A stretch of 25,909 bases of DNA from Entrophospora sp. SA101 (GCA_958430865.1 CAUDNR010004489.1:1-25909); one strand, 5' to 3'; positions 9,776 to 21,378 are shown, counted from the first letter of the stretch. Made by a program: numbers and translations. The notes: generated by a model not told the origin, from the letters alone.

Positions 9776-10279
9776 AAAAAATTCAATGTGGAGAATTTTC
9801 TACTAAATTTATAGAAATCTGTATCGGTTACACGCCAAAATTATCCAGATTTTCGTCACGCCATTACCGAAGGATGACATACGTTTTAGCAATTAATATT
9901 AATAATCATAAGAAATTTAATTAAAGAGTAGGCTCCATATGTAATTTCTTTTAAAAAGGACTATTGTGCTGGGTGATTTCGTCACCAACAGTATACATGT
10001 ATTTATTTTTATTTATACCACATCATTATATATAGCAAAAAAATAAAAATATTATAACGCATCCATAATAAAAAAGATCTAATTTTATAAATTCCATAAT
10101 ATAAAGGAAATATCATTTAACAATCACGAAAATAAGAGTTTAAATGATTTGTTATAACAATGATATCACATCTATCACTGTTGACAAAATAAAATCTTAT
10201 GCATGCAATAACGCATGATTAATAATATATTATTATAAATAAGAGATGTGCAAATAAACAGTTATATAATATTGTGAGG
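9776..10279. other. Non-coding stretch, copy A
   Basis: No gene is supported. A moderately GC-richer piece at about 9829-9890 (ACGCCAAAATTATCCAG, then CGTCACGCCATTACCGAAGG) stands out from the AT-rich background and looks like part of a transposon end, but no partner repeat is visible. The equivalent in copy B is 21693-22196. Confidence 0.4.
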
Positions 10280-10594
10280 TTAAAAAATTGAATGTTTATG
10301 ATTAATTTTCTTAATATTATTTTTAATGCGGGACATGTCAAAAAGTGAAATTTCTTCAACTGTATCAGAATGGTGATAATGATAAATTATCTTGCCTGTT
10401 TTAGGATGTACACAAAATGGACTTTTCAATAAATGGTTAATGTTTATTGATACTGCCTTATCAAGCCTTGGATATGCATATTGAAGAATGATTTCATTTT
10501 CACACATTGGTAAATTTCCTTTATTTATGGTTAGATTTAATTCATCTGTTATTTTCTTCCGCCTATCTGAAGATGTTTGTGATGGGTTTTCCAA
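10280..10594 (-). pseudogene. PRI1: DNA primase small subunit (PRI1) exon fragment, copy A, cut by PiggyBac sequence
   Basis: The minus strand encodes QYAYPRLDKAVSININHLLK followed by SPFCVHPKTGK. This is the conserved C-terminal motif block of the eukaryotic/archaeal primase small subunit and includes the Lys and His that contact the incoming nucleotide in human PRIM1. Upstream of it is SSDRRKKITDELN, where copy B has SSDRWKDITDELN. Downstream of GKI the frame continues about 37 codons to the stop at 10280 but no longer resembles primase. Upstream, homology ends at 10594 and PiggyBac sequence begins, so all earlier exons are missing. No ATG is present. Non-functional fragment. Confidence 0.8.
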
Positions 10595-11079
10595 GTAGAG
10601 CTAGAAGTGATAGAAGAGGTGGTGGGAGAAATAGAAATACACAATCACAACCAATTAATCTTCCAAGTTCACCATCATTTAATAAGTTTGCTCATCAATA
10701 TCCTTTATACAATGAGTCTCATTTAAATTTGCCATATGAATACAGTATTCTTGATTCCATCACACCTTATGATATTTTTAAATTATTTTTTTTGAATGAA
10801 ATTTTAAGAACAATTGTAAATAATACTAATAAATATGGAAATCAAAAAAAAAGAAGATACTTGGATGGATATTGATTTTTATGAATTTTTGACTTGGCTA
10901 GGAATTATTATTTATTCGGGATATACAAAACTTCATCTTTTAAAGATTTTTGGAATAAGGATGAAAGAATGCCAATTCATTTCATTACCTCATATATGCA
11001 ACTGCAAACATTTAAAAAAATAAAGAACTTTTTGCATAGTCATCAGGAAATTTTCCCTGTCACAATATTACGTCCATAA
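10595..11079 (+). pseudogene. PiggyBac-type transposase, N-terminal part, two frameshifts
   Basis: The sequence reads SRARSDRRGGGRNRN (a basic N-terminus), then EYSILDSITPYDIFKLFF and LNEILRTIVNNTNKYGNQKK. A frame change near an A-run at about 10845 leads to WMDIDFYEFLTWLGIIIY, and another near 10930 leads to SFKDFWNKDERMPIHF, then QTFKKIKNFLHSHQEIF. This is the order of the PiggyBac (DDE_Tnp_1_7) N-terminal domain: the TPxDxFxLFF start, the WLGxxIxxGxxKLPSxxDxW block and the F..I..FLH block. The DDD catalytic core is absent, since sequence after about 11080 is non-coding. The start codon, if any (ATG 10582), lies in antisense primase sequence. Confidence 0.75.
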
Positions 11080-11252
11080 ATTTTAATATGTAAAGTTGTA
11101 ATATTTGCATAAAAATTATGTAATATTTACACTCAATGTAATAATTGCATAATTTTTGTATGCTTATTTGCATAATATTACAGGCCTGCTGTAAACTTAT
11201 GTAAATAATGTAATAATTACATAAATCTGCATCAGGAAAATTTCCTGATGTA
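11041..11252. mobile_element. Palindromic AT-rich repeat (MITE-like) ending the PiggyBac frame
   Basis: CATCAGGAAATTTTCC at 11041 and CATCAGGAAAATTTCCTGATG at about 11232-11252 flank about 190 bp. Inside, GCATAAAAATTATG and GCATAATTTTTGTATGC form an inverted pair, and TAATATT/AATATTA units recur. The flanking sequence is itself nearly palindromic. This could be an inserted foldback element or the decayed 3' part of the PiggyBac region. Confidence 0.45.
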
Positions 11253-11264
11253 TACATAGTGCGT

Positions 11265-11302
11265 GCATTTGGGGAGGGTGCACTTAGGGAGGGTTCACTG
11301 TA
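11265..11302 (-). mobile_element. Candidate Tc1/mariner-type terminal inverted repeat
   Basis: Read on the minus strand, a TA is followed by CAGTGAACCCTCCCTAAG, TGCACCCTCCCCAAATGCAC and then GCAC. A CAGT-type terminus next to a TA dinucleotide, with an internally repeated CCCTCCC unit, is typical of pogo/Tigger-like Tc1/mariner ends. Only one end is visible, with no partner in the window. Confidence 0.4.
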
Positions 11303-12064
11303 CTAATATTGCTGAATTATCTGTTCAAACTGTGGATGATCCGTACAATCCAGATGATCTGTTCAATTTCACGGATGATCCAGATAATCCATTTGAATCT
11401 GATGGATGTATTTTTTGAGCAATTAATGGATGACGGATTGATTTTTTGAGCATCTCTACATATACAATGTCTTGTGTAGTACATCAATATTTACATCTGG
11501 AAATATGAACAAAATTAATCATTATTTGTAACATCAATTATTTCGTGTCTTTAATTATTATTTCAGTCAGGGAATATACTAAATTTGGTATTTCCTAATT
11601 TATAAATGATAAGCATTCTAGATTCATTGTGTAATTCTAAAAATATTCTAAAAAAGAATCAAAACAAAAAATGATTGGCTAAATTTTATGCAGACCTTTT
11701 CATATATAAATTAAAATAATGCAAACCTGTTGAGTTTTAAATTACATACAATATATGCACATACCTAGAATTAAGCAATATCAAGGATGCCATTTTGAAT
11801 TAATATATAGCATGTTTTAATAATTCAAATTATAATAAGTTACTATACATATAAATATTTTTCTTTAATAAAAAATCTTAAATTTCATACAGTATAAATA
11901 CCAGGCTCTGATATTATTGAAACTATAATAAAGTTAATAGATAAGAATATATATATATATAATATATGAATTATTGGGAAGATAAATTTTGCATCCATAA
12001 TACATAGTAGTCGGATGACATTTCACAGTGACTGATTTTAATATAGCATAGTGGACACTGTTGC
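11303..12064. other. Non-coding stretch
   Basis: At about 11330-11450 the sequence is rich in GATGATCC and CCAGAT(A/G)ATC(C/T) units and in a twice-used TTTTTTGAGCA, a short degenerate repeat that may be transposon remains. A (TA)n run lies near 11950. No gene is supported. Confidence 0.5.
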
Positions 12065-12219
12065 TAGGGTTTTTATTCATGAATATCATGAATATCATTA
12101 AGGGGGTTACACACTATTAAAACAGCAAAAAATCCCTTAAAAACATGAGTTGATCACTTGATTTTAATAGTGTGTGACCCTGTGTGACCCCCTTATGATA
12201 TTCATGAATACAAATCCTA
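12065..12219. mobile_element. Foldback/MITE-like inverted repeat
   Basis: The left arm (12065-12123) contains TATTCATGAATATCAT, AAGGGGGTTACACACTATTAAAA. The right arm (12161-12219) carries the reverse complement with a duplicated GTGTGACCC unit, ending in ATGATATTCATGAATAC. The loop is about 37 bp. Arms of more than 45 matching bases make this a strong hairpin, with no coding capacity. Confidence 0.75.
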
Positions 12220-12354
12220 ACTGTTGCAGATCAACAGTCATTTGTATAATATGCAGGTGGTTACACAGAGCCAATTGCTTCTGAAACTTCACTAGAATAT
12301 AGCTGTAACCTCTCTAAGTCCAGATCATCAGCAAGATCAAAATTATCTCACACT

Positions 12355-12364
12355 NNNNNNNNNN
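12355..12364. other. Assembly gap (10 N)
   Basis: Ten N bases separate the copy-A side from the first base of copy B. The sequence before the gap (12220-12354) shows no kinase homology, so the gap is a junction of unknown length and correctness. Confidence 1.
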
Positions 12365-13077
12365 CCATTCAAAGATCAACCACATGATCTAGATCTTGCA
12401 CTGAAGATTTGTGGTGGCTTAAGGCCTAGTTTTTCAGATAATACTCCTGAATGTTATATTAGGTTAGCATATAAATGCATGGATGCTGATCCTTCCAAAA
12501 GACCAACTGCAGATGAAATTTTAAAAACTATTACTTTTTGGAAAGATGCAGTTAATACAATTGCAGTCGGTGTAGATTTTTTAGAACTTTCAATTCTGTA
12601 CACTATTCTTTTTTGTTCTGTACTTTTCATATTTTTTTATATTTGTAAGTTGATTGATAGGGAGTTAGTCTATATGATCATTTATTCCATATTTCGTTGC
12701 ATGATTTACATGATTCACTACAGAGATGCAGATGTATACTCTTGTACAATTGTTATCAATGAAATCCTAAAACACAAACTTAATTATTATAAATTAAAAG
12801 AAATTAGAAAAATATTTGAGGAAGCAGATCAAAAACCTTTCAACCCTTCAACAATTACAGCAATTGCTCATCCAAATGCAGTTTATACAAGTAGATTATT
12901 AAATTTTACAAATCTTTCTCGACCTGTAAATTCCAATAAAGTTATAATTATTAGCAACAAGAATGGTAATCATATAATTTATTGTTACATATTTAATCAT
13001 ATTTATTTATTATTAATGATATTTTAAATTATAAATTAACTATTCCAGATTCTAAACAAATTGAATTAGATTTGTAA
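12365..13077 (+). pseudogene. TKL-type kinase fragment, truncated by the gap, with a 189-bp in-frame insertion
   Basis: Paralogue of the kinase at 1-1160. It starts in mid C-lobe (PFKDQPHDLDL) directly after the N gap, so HGD, DLG and subdomain IX are missing. KRPTADEIL is present. After FWKDAVNTI the frame carries 63 extra, largely hydrophobic codons (12564-12752), then resumes with the INEILKHKLNYY tail. The last intron is 12966-13048 (GT-AG), and the last exon ends in DSKQIELDL with a stop at 13075-13077, seven residues shorter than copy A. It differs from copy A by several percent, unlike the rest of the duplication. No function is expected from this fragment as assembled. Confidence 0.7.
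12564..12752. mobile_element. 189-bp insertion with 7-bp direct repeat (candidate short element)
   Basis: Copy A reads ACAATTG once (808-814). Copy B has ACAATTG at 12557-12563 and again at 12746-12752, with 182 bp between. This looks like an insertion with a 7-bp target-site duplication, or a deletion between short repeats in copy A. No convincing terminal inverted repeats are visible. Sliding the ends through the 7-bp repeat gives no GT-AG intron. Confidence 0.5.
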
Positions 13078-13333
13078 ATAAATTTAATTTAACCGATCTG
13101 ATTATTGAAAATTTCATCTAGTCCCTTAGGAAATGCTACATGGTGAACAAACACCTCTTACCATTATCAAAAATTTTCTTAACATGCTTTATATTTGTCT
13201 ATTTATTTTAAATTAGATAAACCTTTTTTTGTGATTTAAGTGGCCTATCACTCTAATAGAATTTTTATTTACTGTTTAATATTATATATATTTTTATTAC
13301 ATCATCTATAAACAATAAAAAACAAAAGAATTT

Positions 13334-13722
13334 TCAAATCGATGTACAACGTTTATCCTGCTCAATATTTAATTCATGAATTTGACGAATTGGAATAATT
13401 TTGTTTTCTTCCTCGGCATTATTATTTTTCTGACGATCCAATGATTCGCTTTCATATCCACAATAAGAACCAACTTTTAAAGAAGATTTTACAAAAACCA
13501 TAAGGACAACAACTGGATTTTTATTTATAGGTTAATCGGCCGAATCTCAAAGATAATTTTCGTATGTTCTAACCAAGAGCCATTAACTTGTAAAAAGTTC
13601 AACAAACCTAAATAGGCTTCGATTTCTGCTTTGCAAAAAGGAGTATCAACCATTCCACTTTCATCATCTTTAACAAAATTATGACCAAAACTGTATTCCT
13701 TTATCTTTGATAAATCTGTTCA
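13334..13722 (-). pseudogene. Unknown protein gene with one frameshift, copy B
   Basis: Same as 1417-1805, shifted by 11,917 bp, with the same frame switch near 13527. The only difference noticed is C at 13541 where copy A has T at 1624. No family was recognised. Confidence 0.45.
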
Positions 13723-14287
13723 TTAATAAATCTGTCAAGGTATTGTGGGATTGTGCCTGAGTCAAAGTCAAAAATGATGATTTCTGATAATATGTAAATT
13801 TATAGAATTTACTTTCTAAACTATCTTTCATTAGGTTTTATTATAATACACACAGCCACTCCAAAGTGAATAATAGTGGGTTATCACTGCATGATGATTT
13901 CAATATTTTGCATCTTACATATGATTCGTATGTGCATATATATAACACAAGACAAGGTTGACTTGTTTTAATGATGGGATGATCTGATATGAGATGAAGT
14001 GATGGTTAGAGATTGTGTGGTTGGCACTTGTTCAACTTCCCAAAAATGGGCCAAAAAAGGTTGTTTGGATCAAATGATGGGATGATCCAATGTAAGATAT
14101 AATGATGTAAAATATAAATGATGGGATGATCTGATATGATTTATTTGTGATGGTTAGAGTGAGTGTTTTGCTTGAGGGTTTGGGACACCCTGAAACACAT
14201 AACATTTCATTTTGCATCTTACATATGATTTGTATGTTGTGCGAATGTTGTAACAATAGATCAATGATGAATTGTCACTTAGTTAAC

Positions 14288-14539
14288 ATGAAAGAATTAA
14301 ATCTTAAATTTAGAAAAATGATTACAGACATTCCTTCATTAATTGCTTACCTCCAAAAGTATATCATACCAGTTGTTGCTGATTTTCCAGGCCAGTTAAA
14401 GATAATGATAAAAAATAGTTATAAAGCAACAACAAATGAACTCAACAACAAAATGATGATGTTGATAATAAATATGAATATTGTGTCTAAAAGATACATT
14501 GATTTAAATTTCAAGATGGGTTTGTTAGATAAAGGGTGA
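14288..14539 (+). pseudogene. Remnant of a transposon-type protein, copy B
   Basis: Identical by eye to the frame at 2371-2622, including the PVVADFPGQ segment. See copy A. Confidence 0.3.
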
Positions 14540-15539
14540 ATGAATGAATGAAATCACACTCTTTTCAATAGATGAGAATGAAAAAAGATCTACATAAGGA
14601 ATTTGCTATTGTTTTTGAAACTCCAAAGGAAAATATCTTGAAATTTTACTATGCAAAGTGGGTATGGCTTCTAAAGAGTTACAAACAAATGTGGTATTAA
14701 CTCAAATCAGCATTTTTTCTATTGAGTCATCTAAACCCGACCATTATAGCAAAATTTCAAATTTTAGAATATCATTTCTAGAAAATATTGGAATGTAATT
14801 AAAGCAAGCCTTAAAGTCACCATCATTTCTGATGAGAAAATCAGCTTTACATTTGTTAAAATAAATTGAATCTCCTAATCCTCTTTTTCAATTTTCATTT
14901 CATTTCCTTTGGAACAATTAATTAATTTGACGCTCTGCTAAAACTTTCCATATAATGTACTGATTATGACTCAGTAAAGATAACTTTTTGTTGGTATTGA
15001 TTCCTTTTTCGAGCTGATTTCATTTTGTTATGGACTAAATATAGTAATCCGTAACCGCAACATAAAAAATCTATAATGCGATAACATAAATATTAGAGCA
15101 TTGAGCTAAATTCCTAGACAATTTAAAATTTTTTTTTTTGGGTTGAAGACTTGGACGTGAATCACAATAACCAACTATTTATAACTTTCATTGGAACATG
15201 TAAAATAGTCAACAATTACCTTGCGTGATCGTTAAAGCGTCCACTCCAATGAAAGCTCTGAAAATGTTTGTTTGATGACTTCTTTAAATTTTAGATTTGG
15301 AACGAATTCACGAATAAAAGATTAAATTCAACTCGGAAAACCAGTCATTACATATTTCTTGTGTGATCTCTTCATACCATCATTGTATCTATCTGAACCA
15401 AAAAACCCACTAGGTGAGTTTATGAGGAGGCAAGTGATAGTCCTGAAAATATTTTAAAAATCGGCGTTTTGATTTTTTTATAATTTAATTGTTCAGTCGC
15501 ACTTTGGAATTATCTGATTATTATTTTTTTTTTTTTGAA

Positions 15540-17512
15540 ATGGAAGAAGAAAATATACCCGAATTAGTTGAAATCTTTCCAGAAACGTAAAAACATAATA
15601 TTTATAATTTATACCTTTAATATTTTTAATATTAAATAGTAAAAACCTTTATTTATTATTATAAATAATTAATGAATGTGATAATTGCAATAGTGAAAGT
15701 ATTAAACAAGATATTAATGAAGATAGCGATAGTAAAGATACAAAAGTTCCTATAACAATCATTACAGGTAAGTTAAAACATAAGCATTAATTAATAATTG
15801 ATAACGCATTTCATTGATTAATCGAATTTCATTTCGAGTTTAGGTTTCCTAGGCTCAGGAAAAACTACATTGTTAAATTATGTGTTGAATGAACAACATG
15901 GTAAAAGAATAGCAGTGATTTTGAATGAGTTTGGAGAAAGTAGTGACATTGAAAAATCTTTAACAATAAAAAATGATGAAGAAGATTTATTTGAAGAATG
16001 GTTAGAATTAAAGAACGGATGTTTATGTTGTTCTGTCAAGTAGTAGTAAATTTATTTATATATATTTATTTATGTTTATTATTATTTTATATGCTATTTA
16101 TATTTATATATTTCCAATACTAATTTTTAGAGATAGTGGAGTAAAAGCAATTGAAAATTTGATGAAGAAAAGAGGAAAGTTTGATTACATATTATTAGAA
16201 ACAACAGGTCTTGCAGATCCTGGTGAATATAGAACATTAATGATTTTGCTAGTGATGATAAATAATTAACTGATCAATAAATTGAATGATAAATAATAAT
16301 ATTTATCATCTATGTTTCTTTCTTTTCCTCTAAATAGGACCAATAGTTTCAATGTTTTGGTTAGATGATGATTTATTTAGCGATATTTATTTAGATGGAT
16401 TTATTACATTAGTGGATGCTAAATATATAAAACAAGTAAGAAACATTTTCTAATTAAAAAATCACTGGTTGTTATTAATTATTATGATTATAAATAGTAT
16501 ATTTCTGACAAGAAGAATGATGATAATTCAATAAATGAAGCAGTAAAGTAAGTTTTAGTATATATAAGTGTGTGCACATGCATCATATACCAGACATTAG
16601 TACTAATATTAAAACTATATTCATTGATAAAAGACAAATAGCAATAGCAGATGTGATAATACTTAATAAAATTGATTTGGTTGCTTTTGAAGAAATTGAA
16701 AATATTGAAGAAGAAATAAGGTTTTTTAAATTTATATATATGTGTGTATGTATATGTATATGTGTATTATATTAATAATTTTAAATATAAAATTAGATTA
16801 ATAAATTCAATGGCAAAGATTTTTAAAACAAAAAATTCAAGGTAAATAATATCATAATAACAATAATAACAATAATAACAAATAACAACAATATTTTTTC
16901 AAATATTTATTATTTTTCATCTTCTCTATATAAATAAGGGTTCCGTTGGATTTAATTTTAGATATACATGCATTTGATACAAAAGAATATCCAAGATTAG
17001 ATGATTCAACAACTGATAAAATAACAGTTAATAATTTAAATATTGATAAAAAAAATATTCTTTCTGATAATAATTCTCAACAACATATAGGAGATGTCAA
17101 AACCATATGTTTAACAGGTTTTCCAAAAAATTCAAATATTAAAGAATTAGAGAATTGGATTCAATATTTATTATGGAATAAAGTTATTCCATCTCCAGCG
17201 TTATTTAAATTGTCACCAGCAACTAATTCTGACAATAGTGATGATGTTAAAAAAATCTCAAGTAACAATAATAAATCTTCTGATGAAGAAGAAGATAGTA
17301 GGGTTATAATTCTAAGACTTAAAGGAATTATTAGAATAACAAATGATTCGTCATATATTGTAATACAAGGAGTTCAAGATCTATATTATTTAGAAAGTAT
17401 TGCTATAAATGCTAATAATGACGAGATCCAAGATAAATTGGTGATGATTGGTAAAAATTTGGATTATAACAAATTAAAAGAGTCGTTATGGAGTTGTATG
17501 AATTGGAATTGA
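15540..17512 (+). CDS. ZNG1: CobW/COG0523 zinc-chaperone GTPase (ZNG1/CBWD type), copy B
   Basis: Exact-looking second copy of 3623-5595 with all splice sites conserved: exons 15540-15586, 15694-15767, 15844-16039, 16131-16222, 16338-16435, 16498-16547, 16634-16720, 16797-16841 and 16939-17512. Walker A, Cx[10 protein letters not shown] and NKID are all intact and I saw no difference in the protein. If the duplication is real, the genome carries two identical ZNG1 genes. If it is an assembly artefact, this is the same gene counted twice. Confidence 0.88.
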
Positions 17513-17654
17513 TAAAATTAATCAATAAATAATTCAATATTTACTTTATTTATTATATTTTATTTATCCTGAATAAAACGAAAATTTATTATTAGAAATA
17601 CAAAATTATTAAAAAAAATTTATTATATATTGAGAATAATTTTTATTATTATTA

Positions 17655-18762
17655 TTATAGGATGTCATCTTCAAATTCTTCATTTAAAAATTCGCGATCA
17701 AATGCATCAATATCTATAGAAAAACTTGGATCTCCAACATTATTGAAATCCACTGTTGTACTTCGAGCTTTTATAGTCTTCTTATTTCTAATGAAAAATT
17801 TGATTAATTTGATTAATAAATATCATAAATTATTTATATTATTATTATTATCATCATAGTAATAAACAACTTACTTCCTTAATAATAAATATAATCTGGT
17901 AAATTGAATTAAATTTCTTGCAATTAATAAAATTAGATCAAAGACTTCCTCTGATTTATGAGAACATCCACCATCTAATATTAATATCAATGTAATAATA
18001 CACAATAATACAAGAATTATATCTATTATATTATACATGGACTTCCAAAATAACTATTTTTCAAAAAAAAGAATTTAATTATTTTTTTTTTTTAAAAAAA
18101 AATTTAATTTAATAAATAGAATTTGCAAAACCTTTCTAAACGCTAAAAGGCGTGTTATTACTTCCAGTATCATCACTGTGTTAATTATAACTTCTAATGT
18201 AATAAATGCTACCGTTTGACTGTTAAAAATCAAAAAATTTATATCATTAATATATATTATCAATAATATTTATATCATAGGTGACATGGAAAACTTACCA
18301 TTCTTCTACAAAAGACTTTAAAATTATTATTGTTGTTGTTATTATTGTTATTAGAAATAGTAATAGTAAAAATTCAAAATAATTAATTAATCAAAAAACT
18401 AAAAAATTATATTTACTAGGACAATTGAAGTAAAACTAAGAATGGCCATTCCCAAATATAACCAAGTATAAAATCTAGAATATATGATTCGATTTGCTAT
18501 GCCATGAACGACTTCTGATCGAGATAATTTATATTGTGTGTTTGAAGTTCTTTTCATCATTTTTTGATAAAAGAAAGGTTAACTTTTTGAAAACATAAAC
18601 ATGAATGAAGTGAAATAAAAAAAAATAGTAATAGTTATTATGTTCTTACGGAACTGTTAAACCTTGACTATTATCATTATGATCATTTGAAGGAGAAGCA
18701 GAAGTAGCAGTTTGATTGTCGTTGTGATTTATAAGATTGGTTTGATCAGTGGTGTCTGACAT
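17655..18762 (-). CDS. Small voltage-sensor-like four-helix membrane protein, copy B
   Basis: Second copy of the gene at 5738-6845 with exons 18762-18650, 18549-18417, 18305-18299 (7 nt), 18208-18132, 18053-17875 and 17787-17655. Reading frame, splice sites and all helix residues look unchanged. It is convergent with the ZNG1 copy that ends at 17512. Confidence 0.73.
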
Positions 18763-18973
18763 TTTACAATTTGAAGAAAATTTATTTGTCTCACATTTGA
18801 ATATGAGGCATGCTGCAACAGTGAATTAGTATTACCCAAAAATTTCAGGGATCAAATTTAGTCATTATCATCACAATCAGGGAGTGAAATGTGTGATCAA
18901 AAATATCGAGAAATATTGTAAATAATAATTAGTAGTAGTATGGTTCTATTCAAATAAGTTTTATTCAAATTAC

Positions 18974-19242
18974 ATTGAAAGTTTATTCGAATAAAACGAT
19001 TTGAATAAAATATAAAATTTGTTGCATCAAGTTGTGAATTAATATTTTATATTTTCCAAAAAGAATAAAACGAATAAAATGAATAAAAACGAACAATTCG
19101 AATAAAATGAATAAAACAAATAGATAAAAACAAATAAAACAAATAATAAAAGATATAATTCTAACGAATAATTTGAATAAAAAGATACAGTATAATCCGA
19201 ATAAAACTAATAAAATGAATAATAATGATAATTCGAATAAGA
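18974..19242. repeat. Degenerate GAATAAAA minisatellite, copy B
   Basis: Same array as 7057-7325, with no unit gain or loss visible. This is notable because such arrays usually change length quickly; it argues for a very recent duplication or an assembly copy. Confidence 0.75.
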
Positions 19243-19306
19243 AATTGTAATGTTTTTTATCTCCTACTGCCCAACTGGTTTATAACACTTTTTATCTATC
19301 CCACAG

Positions 19307-19877
19307 AACGAAAAATATTCCTGTTAAGCCACTGAAAGACCTTCTCAATGAGGGCACTTTGACTGTCAACATCATTAGTCCAATATTACGTACATTCTTT
19401 CATGATGCTTCAATACATCCAGCCATATGGTCAAACCTAGCAGTATGAGTGCTAAAGTTTGTAAACTTGCTAACCTAGATCCTTCACATGCAAAGTAACT
19501 GGACATGGTCAGTAATGTTGTAAATAACAACAAATCTAAATATGAAATAATGTTTGGCGAGGTTACAGAAAAGAAAAAACAATAACGTAAAGAAAAACAA
19601 CTTGGATCTTATCGGACTAGGCATTTTTATGAAGGATGCTCTTGATCTTCTCATTAAAGAAGACAGGAAAAGATCATATGACTTTTGCGTGGCAAACAAT
19701 TAGTGAGTGTTCCACATAATTATCATATTGTCTGTATACTAACGTGTATATGACATTGGTAGTGACAATGTGGACAGGCTATATCATGATTTTGACCGCT
19801 TCAGAACTCTATATTATGTTCGATATTGGCGAGACAGAACTTCCCAGGTCCTTTCAAACCTGTGGACAAATTCATTA
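19307..19877 (+). pseudogene. Decayed protein gene, copy B
   Basis: Same pieces and the same breaks as 7390-7960, so the decay preceded the duplication or both derive from one sequence. The possible last piece is at 19966-20196. Confidence 0.5.
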
Positions 19878-20774
19878 ATGTCATTGATAATTTGTTCACA
19901 TTCACTGTACGCTTAAATTAATGCTTTTGATTTTCTTTTCTGACGATTATTCTTATAACTAATCAGTGACATTTATTGCAAATCCCAGGAAAAATACGAG
20001 TATGAAGTACAAAAGCTTCATGATAATATTAACAAAAAGAATGAAAATATATACTAATGTTCCTGTAGAGACGGTAGAGATCATTAATAGGTTGAGAGTT
20101 ACATTAGGAACACCGCAGTTTAAGGAAATAGTTGAGCGTAAAAATAATGATGTTCTTAGTGTGAATAAAATTTCAATGATATTGTATTTGTGGTGATGTT
20201 TATTCTTACAAAACAAACCCATTTTTAATATTGTATATATCCCGAAGTTGCTTAATGACAATAAAGTAATATTAATAAAATAAAAATTTCACCCAATGAT
20301 TGGCGCGACAAATTGTCATATTAACATTAATATATGAATTTGACTCAGCTACGGCAGTAACCTGTCCATGAAATTTGCGGGTCCTGTGGCAAAGGATCTC
20401 TATTAATAAAATTTTGGGGGAATCCTCTAGGATCAATTAGAAATATTATGGTATGGTTAGTTTTAATAAATCAATAAATAAACATATATATGTGTGTGTG
20501 TGTGTGTGCAAATACATATATTAAATTTTCCTCCTATCAAAAAAAGCGCCATTTGCTTTTGAAAGAATTAAAGGTCAAGTGATCTCGTAATGAATGCCCA
20601 GTATTGTTGTCAAATCCTGATAGTTGAAACAGAGAATGTTTAGAAAAATTACACATATTTTTTTTGGATCATTTAATGTTCCAGTCTTTATATAGTAAGT
20701 AATGCATGATGTCACTTTATAGTTGTAATAGATTTACTGGTCTAATGATTGATTGATATTGGTTGTGATACTAC

Positions 20775-21378
20775 TAGTGTTTCGGGCGAAACCTAACCCT
20801 TTCGCCCAACCCGAATCCGAAACTGGGGCGAAATTATCCGAAATCATATGATCAATTTCTGACCAATAGTAATTTTTCATTAATAAATATTTAAAATGGA
20901 AGAAAACGAAACAATAATAAATGACCATTCATCTTTAGTTACAGAAGAAAATTTTTCTTTCATTAGTAATGAGTCTCCTATTGTTGTTTCAAATGATGAT
21001 ACATTGACTGTATCCTCCCAAAAAAATTAGTGGAAAACCAAAGTCAATTGTATGGGGCAGGTACATCAAACAAGGGAGAGAAATTTCAAAAGGGCATTGG
21101 AATGCTACATGTAATTTTTGTGGGGCGTTTTGGTATAAAGATTCACCTGCTGCTCTTGAAAACACTTAGGTAATTTATGTGTAAAAGTACCAGTAGAAGT
21201 TCGCGATTTTTTTTTAGCAATCAATTAACTCAATCAATTATATTGAAAGTACCAAACTAACACCTCAATGTATTAATGATATAAATCGGGCATTGGTAAA
21301 ATCATTTGTTGTTTGTGGGATTCGGGTTAGTTTCAGATTTCGGATTAGTTTCAGAAAAATACAAAAATTCCGATACTG
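20775..21378 (+). mobile_element. Internally deleted, decayed hAT-type transposon, copy B
   Basis: Same element as 8858-9461. The reading frame starts at 20896; the BED finger and the INDINRALVKSF piece are present with the same stops. Confidence 0.55.

Larger units (their letters stand above)
616..10594. repeat. Direct segmental duplication, copy A
   Basis: This segment recurs in the same orientation at 12365-22511. The offset is 11,749 bp at the left end, 11,938 after a 189-bp insertion in copy B, and 11,917 from about 1200 onwards after a 21-bp net deletion in copy B. From about 1221 to 10552 the copies look essentially identical; by eye I found only C1307/T13224 and T1624/C13541. Divergence is clustered in the kinase part on the left and in the last 42 bases on the right (differences at 10553, 10555, 10561, 10584). 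Homology stops after 10594. Confidence 0.95.

Noticed and set aside
11060..11257. Minus-strand open frame of 65 codons
   Set aside because: It falls entirely in the AT-rich palindromic block and its composition follows the repeat.
12564..12752. Extra intron in the copy-B kinase
   Set aside because: Sliding the ends through the 7-bp direct repeat gives no GT-AG or GC-AG boundary.
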